Shown here: positions 58,368 to 64,000 of the stretch, piece by piece
Numbering within the stretch: position 1 is the first letter of the stretch
Layout of the letters: each line of letters begins with the position of its first letter
NCBI RefSeq assembly: GCF_900090045.1
Contig: NC_041777.1
Coordinates: forward strand, 358,501 to 422,500
Direction of reading: 5' to 3'
Source of the DNA: Plasmodium malariae
Lineage: Eukaryota; Apicomplexa; Aconoidasida; Haemosporida; Plasmodiidae
DNA length: 64,000 nucleotides
Notes under the pieces: model-generated
What the model was told of the DNA's origin: nothing
The model's database searches: none
Seen by the model: only the letters and a program-made list of their open reading frames with translations
Made by a program: the position numbers and the translations under genes

Positions 58368-61300
58368 TTAGCACGTTTCAATTTCGTTTTCTGATTTTAC
58401 CATCTGCTCCCTGATATGATTACTCAAAATGAAGAGCTAAAAAGGAAAACAAACGAGCAAACAGATAAATAGATAATGTAGTATCCAAATAAATGACCTA
58501 ATAAATGACCAAATAAATGACCAAATGAATGGCCAAATAAATGACCAAATAAACTAACAGTTAAATAAAAACACAAAACATTATGACAAATAAAAAATAT
58601 TCATTAAACATGCGTGAAGGCGCTACGTACATTTCCTATGCATTTGAACTAGCTATAAAAACTATACATATTGAGAGGTGCACAATATTAAAAATAAAAA
58701 TACATATGCGTAGGTTACTTACCTCTTTACTTTTGGAATTTTGATACATTTTATGCATATCTACAACATCATCCAGAAATTTGTTTATCACCTTTCTGAA
58801 ATCATTCTTGTAGTATATACCTTCTAAAAAATGAAAAAAGCAGTTTTGCAGTGTGTGTGATTTGGTCATACAGCTACTTGGCCGTTTTTCTATTTTATTT
58901 TATTTTATTTTATCTTTTCTTCTTTTCCCCTCATCTTTGTGCTCTCTCACTTCACTTTTCTCATTTTTGTGCACTCATTTTTTTATGGTTATTCTCTTAC
59001 ATCGCTCAAAAAATTTTTTGTACCTTTTTTTAAAACTAGATAAATAAAGTTAAGAAGACATTTGCAAAACTTAAAATCGTAGGGAGGTGCACAATAACTT
59101 AACGTTTTAATTATGAAGAGCCTTATCAGAGACTTGTCCAATAAATAAACCTAACGTAAAAGGCATAGAAAGGAGTTGAATGGAATAAGCAAAATGCCTA
59201 GTTCATTTTGTTGCATATTACAATTACTATTGTTCTTATTATTGCTGTTGTTATAACTATCATTGTTATCATTATTATAGTTGTTATAACTAACAGTGTT
59301 ATCACTAACAGTGTTATCATTATTATAGTTGTTATCACTAACAGTGTTATCACTAACAGTGTTATCATTATTATAGTTGTTATCACTAACAGTGTTATTA
59401 CTAACAGTTATATAACTAGTGTTATAACTAACAGTGTTATAACATAACAGTGTTATAACTAACAGTGTTATAACTAACAGTGTTATAACTAACAGTGTTA
59501 TAACTAACAGTGTTATAACTAACAGTGTTATAACTAACAGTGTTATCACTAACAGTGTTATAACTAACAGTGTTATAACTAACAGTGTTATCACTAACAA
59601 TGTTATCATTATCACTGTTGTTATGTCGCGTCGTGAAGGCTTACCATCGTCTTAATGATATTTACTATGTAACAAAACATGTTTTCAAATCTGATTAGGT
59701 AAACGAAAAATAAGATGAGATTTTCTCTCAGTTCTGCGTACTCCTCTGAGGTTTTTTCTTTTTCAATAATGAATATGTACAGCTCCCTAGGAATCAAATG
59801 GAAGACGAAAAAAAATAAAATAAACACATGTATAAAGATGCACATACAGATGGATAAATGTGCGTATTCGCACAACGTAAGGTGTTCATATACACCAGTA
59901 TGAAGTGAGTACGAGCAGATAAGCACATGCTGCACATACATACGTACACATATGCATGCATGTGCACACAAATGTGAATATGGCCCCTTGGCTCTTACTA
60001 ATGCCCTACTTGAGAAAGGAAAGGGTTAGGTGTCTCTTCTGAGGATACTTGTCAACAATATACTTGAGTAAAATAAATTTAGGATATATCAAATTAATTT
60101 GTACCGAGTTCACATATTCATAAACATTATTATATACATATTTATAAATAATAGATGCTGCTAAGTTACTGTTTATTCTTCCTAGTAACAATTTGTCTTT
60201 TGTTGAATCCGAATAATTACCATGAATAATTTGGTATATATGAAATATTTCATTTTGAGTATATTTTAGAAAATTATTATATGTAATTCGAAATTTATAA
60301 AACAGTTTATAAAAATACCACTTTTTTTTTTTATTTAATGTGTTTATTTTTAATTTTTTCTTACTTTTTATATTTTGAAATATGCTACTTTTTCCTTCAT
60401 CACATGACCTAATTTCTGTTTTCAACTCGAAAATATCGTCCACCATGTTACCGCACTTTTTCTGATAGATACTATTCTTATTACTACATTGTTGAAAGTC
60501 ATTTTGATTATTCTTGTCGTTATTCACTTCGTTTCTCTCCCCTAGGCTACTTCCCAATATCACACGTTCACTTACATTTTTATATGATCCATCGGTTTTA
60601 AAAAAAGGAAGCTCTTTATTGGGAAGAGGTCTATTACTGTCTGTGTTACTTATTTCTTTTAACTTGTTGCTAGTTTTTACACCATAATTTTCCTTAACGG
60701 AAGCAAAGTTTGTCAGATGAACTTCAGCTTTAGAGAAGTATTCGTACGTATCTTCACGTCGTTCTTCTTCCTCCTCTTTTTTCTGCTCTTTCTTATGTTC
60801 TTTTTTCTGTTCTTTCTTATGTTCTTTTTTCTGTTCTTTCTTATGTTCTTTTTTCTGTTCTTTCTTATGTTCTTTTTTCTTTTCTTTTTTCTTTTCTTTC
60901 TTCTTTTCTTTTTTCTTTTCTTTTTTCTTTTCTTTTTTCTTTTCCTCCTCTTCTTCTTTATCTTTACCTTCTCCCTTTACGAACTCACCGGTTGACATAT
61001 ATCTTCCCTGAGCATCATCATCAATTGCTTCTTCGTATTTTTCCTCCTTATCGTAATTAAGTATACACTGTCTACTTAGCTTTTGACTTACTGAAAGACG
61101 CTCCAAGTTATTACTATTTTTTCCATATGTGCTTTTGTTAGGATATAGAGGAGTACTAACTGTGCAATAATTTTCCTTTTCTCTTACCTCTTTATCTTCT
61201 ACTGTTATGTTATCTTTAAGATAATCTTTGTAGCTCCCTTTACCACAAGAAGCATTACTCACTTTTTCTTTATCATTAGTACAAGTACTCACAAAATGTA

Positions 61301-64000
61301 CTCCACTATTTTCGCCTACTCCTATACTGGTATATGGAAGATATACCTCATATCTCTCCTTGGTCTCATCTCTATACATGTTTTCTTCTGATACATTTGT
61401 ATCCATATGGTTCTTATTATCCATTAATTGTATTTCTTTTCCATATGAGTAATTACTCTTTTTTTTTAGTATAGATTTTCTTGTCTGTTGTTCATTTTTA
61501 CTTTGTAAAAATTGCTGATATGTTCTTTTGCCCTTACTTTTTTTATCCATATCAGGGTATACGCTTGCCTCCCTTTTTTCAGAGCAATAGTATTCGAAAC
61601 ATGTATCATCGCCGGAGTTCTGGCATTCCCCCACTTCATCTGATTCGTCTTCTTCATCCGTTGCATCTAATTCATCAGCTTCATCTGCTTCCTCCTCCCT
61701 TACAAAAACAGAAATAGCATCATCGTACACATTAAAAAAGGAGCTCGAGTATTTTTTGAAGACACTTTTTTTTCCCCTAAAACATGAAGAGTAGTAATGA
61801 TTATACACATATTCATAGGGAGAATACGTTGTGAGAAAAATAAGAACCCTTGCATATACCTTATACATATTATTACCAAATAGTTCATTATTATTAACAT
61901 ATATATTTATAATATTGTTAATAAAAAATATATCTCTCATATGAATAAGAGGTATTTTTTCTGCATATATATTTATCCTCAAGAATTCTTTATTATAATC
62001 GTAATTCTTGTTTCCATATTGAGATGCGGATGGTAATAAAAACTCACTAACGACACTCTTCTTTTTTTTCCTTTTTATTTCTTCCTTTTTTATTTCTACA
62101 CTACCGTAGCTCGACAGGATATCTGCTACATCTCCATCTCCGCTTACATCTGCTTCTACCTTTGTTCCTCCTGATGTACTGTTAATATCACCTCCCAATT
62201 TGCTACCTCCACTCGGATTAGCTCTATCCTCCTTATTATCTTCACGAGTCTCATCAGGTCTACCTGCGAAATGATCATAACTGCTGTTATCGACATTACT
62301 GCTACTGTGGGCATTGCCCCTATAATAGGGAATACTGCTACTATGAATATTGCCGCCCACCGGAGGAAAACCCATCTGCGCCTCATTATCAACGCATGAT
62401 ATGGCTTCTCCTACTACGGAACGGGGGGAGTAACCCTCCCGCTGCTCTTCTGACAACCTCCCTTTTGCATTTTCTTGTTCGATATTGCTTCTATTTTTAT
62501 CAGAAAAATTCGAATTATAATCACAGCTTCTTAAAATATATGAAGAACCTTCTCTCCTAGGATCAGTACTAACAGAAAAAATTGTAGGAGAAGTATATTC
62601 CCTGCTAAGTGTTGTGTTGTTCTTACAATTCCTCTGTTTAAAGAAGGTCCTCTTCGAATTTGACGAATCGAATGAATGGGATGAACCAGACAAATTGAGT
62701 GAACCAAATAAATATGTTGAATCAAATAAAAGCAATTTTTTTCCATTGAAAACTTTTAAAATGCGCACTATAGAATGGTGTAAATTAATTATGTCTGTAT
62801 GATTTATGTTCATACATCCTTTATTTCTTGTCATATATATATTTTTAAAAATGGTATATAAAGAACTATAATTATGTAAATTATTTATTTTGAAAATTAA
62901 ATAAGTAATACTTACTTCATTCTCCACAATGTTAGAAAAATAATTATTACACGTGTTATAAACATTTATGTCTTTATATAAAATGTAAAGACATAAATAC
63001 TGAGACAGTCTTCTCATAGTATTATCATTATTATTTCGGTATATATACTCTAATATAAGTTGAGCATATATATATGAATTTTCACTAATACAAATATTTT
63101 TACATATATTTAAAACATCATCTTCTTCTTCTGGCTCTTCTAATAACAAGAATTTTTGTATCTCTTCACTTATTCGTAATGTGAACACATTAAAATTACT
63201 TGTATATGTAGTTATATTATTTTCATTCTTATCTTCAAAATAATATTTATTTACAAAGTCTTCATACAAACATGATAAAAAAGGATCTAAGTTTCTCTCT
63301 TCATATAATTTTAATATTTCTTTAACTACATATTTATTCTTCAGTATTTTCCAATAAAAAGGGGGTGGTTTCCATGCATACATATCCCTGTACTCATCCA
63401 TGAATTTCAGCAGTTTGTTTGTTTCGTATTTGGTTGATAGGAAATCGCACAACGCTTTGTACAGATAATGCAGATTGTCGTCGTTTCGGTTCTCCCTTAT
63501 ATTCATGTCTCGACCCGTGGTTTGTTTAGTACTGCAGCTCGCACTTCTACACCTTTTTCTCCTCTTATTCCGTCTTTCGTTCATTTTTTCGCCTTTTCCT
63601 CTATCACTTCTCTTACTCTTCTTATGTCCATTGTGCCCACTCCGTTGCTCCTTACTGTCGCTTACACCCATATTGTACCCCTTTTCGTTATCGAAAAAAA
63701 TATTTCCCCTTGAATTAACAGGATTGGCTCGTTCTCGAGGAGCAAGATTCTCCTTATTGGGGCTACTGCCTGCATTTGCATCGTTTACATCGTTTACATC
63801 GTTTGCATCATTTGCATTATTTGCATCATTTGCATTATTTGCATCATTTGCATTATTTGCATCATTTGCGGTAATGACCTCTTGCTCTTGTTCTTCCTCT
63901 ATCTCTTCCTTCCCCTCCTCGTTCTTTTCCTCCTTTTCCTTTTTTCTTTTTTTCCACTCCTCTTTCTGAGTGACCCTGTAACATTCTTCCTTGTTCTCCT
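58368..64000 (-). CDS. NELF-C/D (TH1)-like protein, 5' end beyond the window
   Basis: Exons are beyond 64000 to 60010, 59786-59645, 59150-59024, 58823-58723 and 58436-58368, all phase-consistent; the frame is open to the right edge, so the true start is outside. An ATG at 63671 exists but the upstream frame is coding-like. C-terminal motifs match human NELF-C/D in order: ELRENLILFFVYLIRFENMF (human ELKKTLLDRMVHLLSRGYVL), then DKSLIRLFIIKTLSYCAPPY (human DISLIRYFVTEVLDVIAPPY), each in a different exon. In the first exon NSYIYAQLILEYIYR...MRRLSQYL matches HTYLFAQAMMSVLAQ...VRRIAQEV. NELF-C/D is a core subunit of the negative elongation factor that pauses RNA polymerase II. A disordered insertion of about 800 residues (Asn/Ser-rich, a KKEH/KKEQ repeat) separates the two conserved parts. 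Family-wide TH1 is about 580 aa, so this is much enlarged. Confidence 0.8.
59205..59630. repeat. 15-bp GTGTTATAACTAACA repeat in a NELF-C/D-like intron
   Basis: About 20 units of a 15-bp sequence containing the perfect palindrome GTTATAAC lie in the intron 59644-59151 of the minus-strand gene, preceded by looser TTATTATAGTTGTTATCACT versions. It fills nearly the whole intron. Confidence 0.85.
60778..60955 (-). repeat. Coding KKEH/KKEQ/KKEK repeat
   Basis: Twelve- to 15-bp units encode Lys-Lys-Glu with His, Gln or Lys at the fourth place. It sits in the disordered insertion of the NELF-C/D-like protein. Adjacent units are near-identical at DNA level, so length polymorphism is likely. Confidence 0.85.
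63777..63872 (-). repeat. Coding (GCAAAT)(GATGCA) repeat near the window edge
   Basis: Hexamer and 9-bp units encode Asn-Asp-Ala-Asn steps (NDANNAN type) in the frame that continues from the NELF-C/D-like exon. No stop occurs from here to the edge, which is why the protein start is placed outside the window. Confidence 0.75.

Noticed and set aside
1..64000. Centromere, telomere, transposon or subtelomeric gene-family signals
   Set aside because: No 2-kb block of near-pure A/T, no GGGTTYA telomere repeats, and no transposase, reverse transcriptase or pir/var/fam-type gene was seen.

Overview
This is an AT-rich eukaryotic chromosome segment from a malaria parasite (Plasmodium). The evidence is long poly(dA:dT) and TA microsatellites, Asn/Lys-rich low-complexity proteins, small GT-AG introns with pyrimidine-rich acceptors, and gene content. 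An ortholog of the gametocyte vacuole protein Pfs16 is followed by cytosolic glyoxalase II and a NYN-domain protein, an order I recall from P. falciparum chromosome 4 (Pfs16 and glyoxalase II are neighbours there). The base composition looks less extreme than P. falciparum, which would fit a human or primate species such as P. malariae or P. ovale, but I cannot fix the species by eye. The window is chromosome-internal: I see no subtelomeric gene family, telomere repeat, transposon, CRISPR array or convincing tRNA/rRNA gene.

Layout. 1-1.5 kb: Pfs16 upstream region with a 19-bp array carrying GTACAC. 1.5-2 kb: Pfs16. 3.9-6.8 kb: cytosolic glyoxalase II (7 exons). 7.6-10.7 kb, minus: NYN-domain RNase-like protein (2 exons). 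15.0-15.4 kb: small unknown protein. 16.5-21.4 kb: 13-exon coiled-coil protein that I identify as a PPP1R21 (FERRY complex Fy-2) homolog. 21.5-23.2 kb, minus: bL25-type mitochondrial ribosomal protein. 24.3-34.1 kb, minus: giant unknown protein (about 2,640-2,680 aa). 35.1-36.5 kb, minus: protein with a NEPRO-like C-terminus, behind an array of eight overlapping uORFs. 37.5-38.4 kb: OMS1-like methyltransferase. 38.8-40.2 kb, minus: peptidyl-tRNA hydrolase 2. 41.9-44.1 kb: RNA polymerase I A12.2/RPA12-like zinc protein with a 550-residue charged extension. 45.3-45.7 kb, minus: small bL27-like candidate. 48.2-50.0 kb: SLC25A39/40 (Mtm1)-type mitochondrial carrier. 53.1-57.0 kb: two-zinc-finger protein with RS and CDRS repeats. 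58.4 kb to beyond the right edge, minus: a protein I identify as NELF-C/D (TH1).

There is no operon logic, since Plasmodium genes are monocistronic, but two themes recur. Several products probably serve the mitochondrion (bL25m, PTRH2, the OMS1-like methyltransferase, the SLC25A39/40-like carrier, perhaps a bL27-like protein). Others serve transcription or RNA metabolism (NELF-C/D-like, RPA12-like, NYN protein, NEPRO-like protein). Glyoxalase II releases glutathione and the SLC25A39/40 carrier type imports glutathione into mitochondria, so the window holds two steps of glutathione economy. Intergenic DNA and introns are full of minisatellites with different units. Exon structures were built by eye from splice consensus, reading-frame phase and family similarity.
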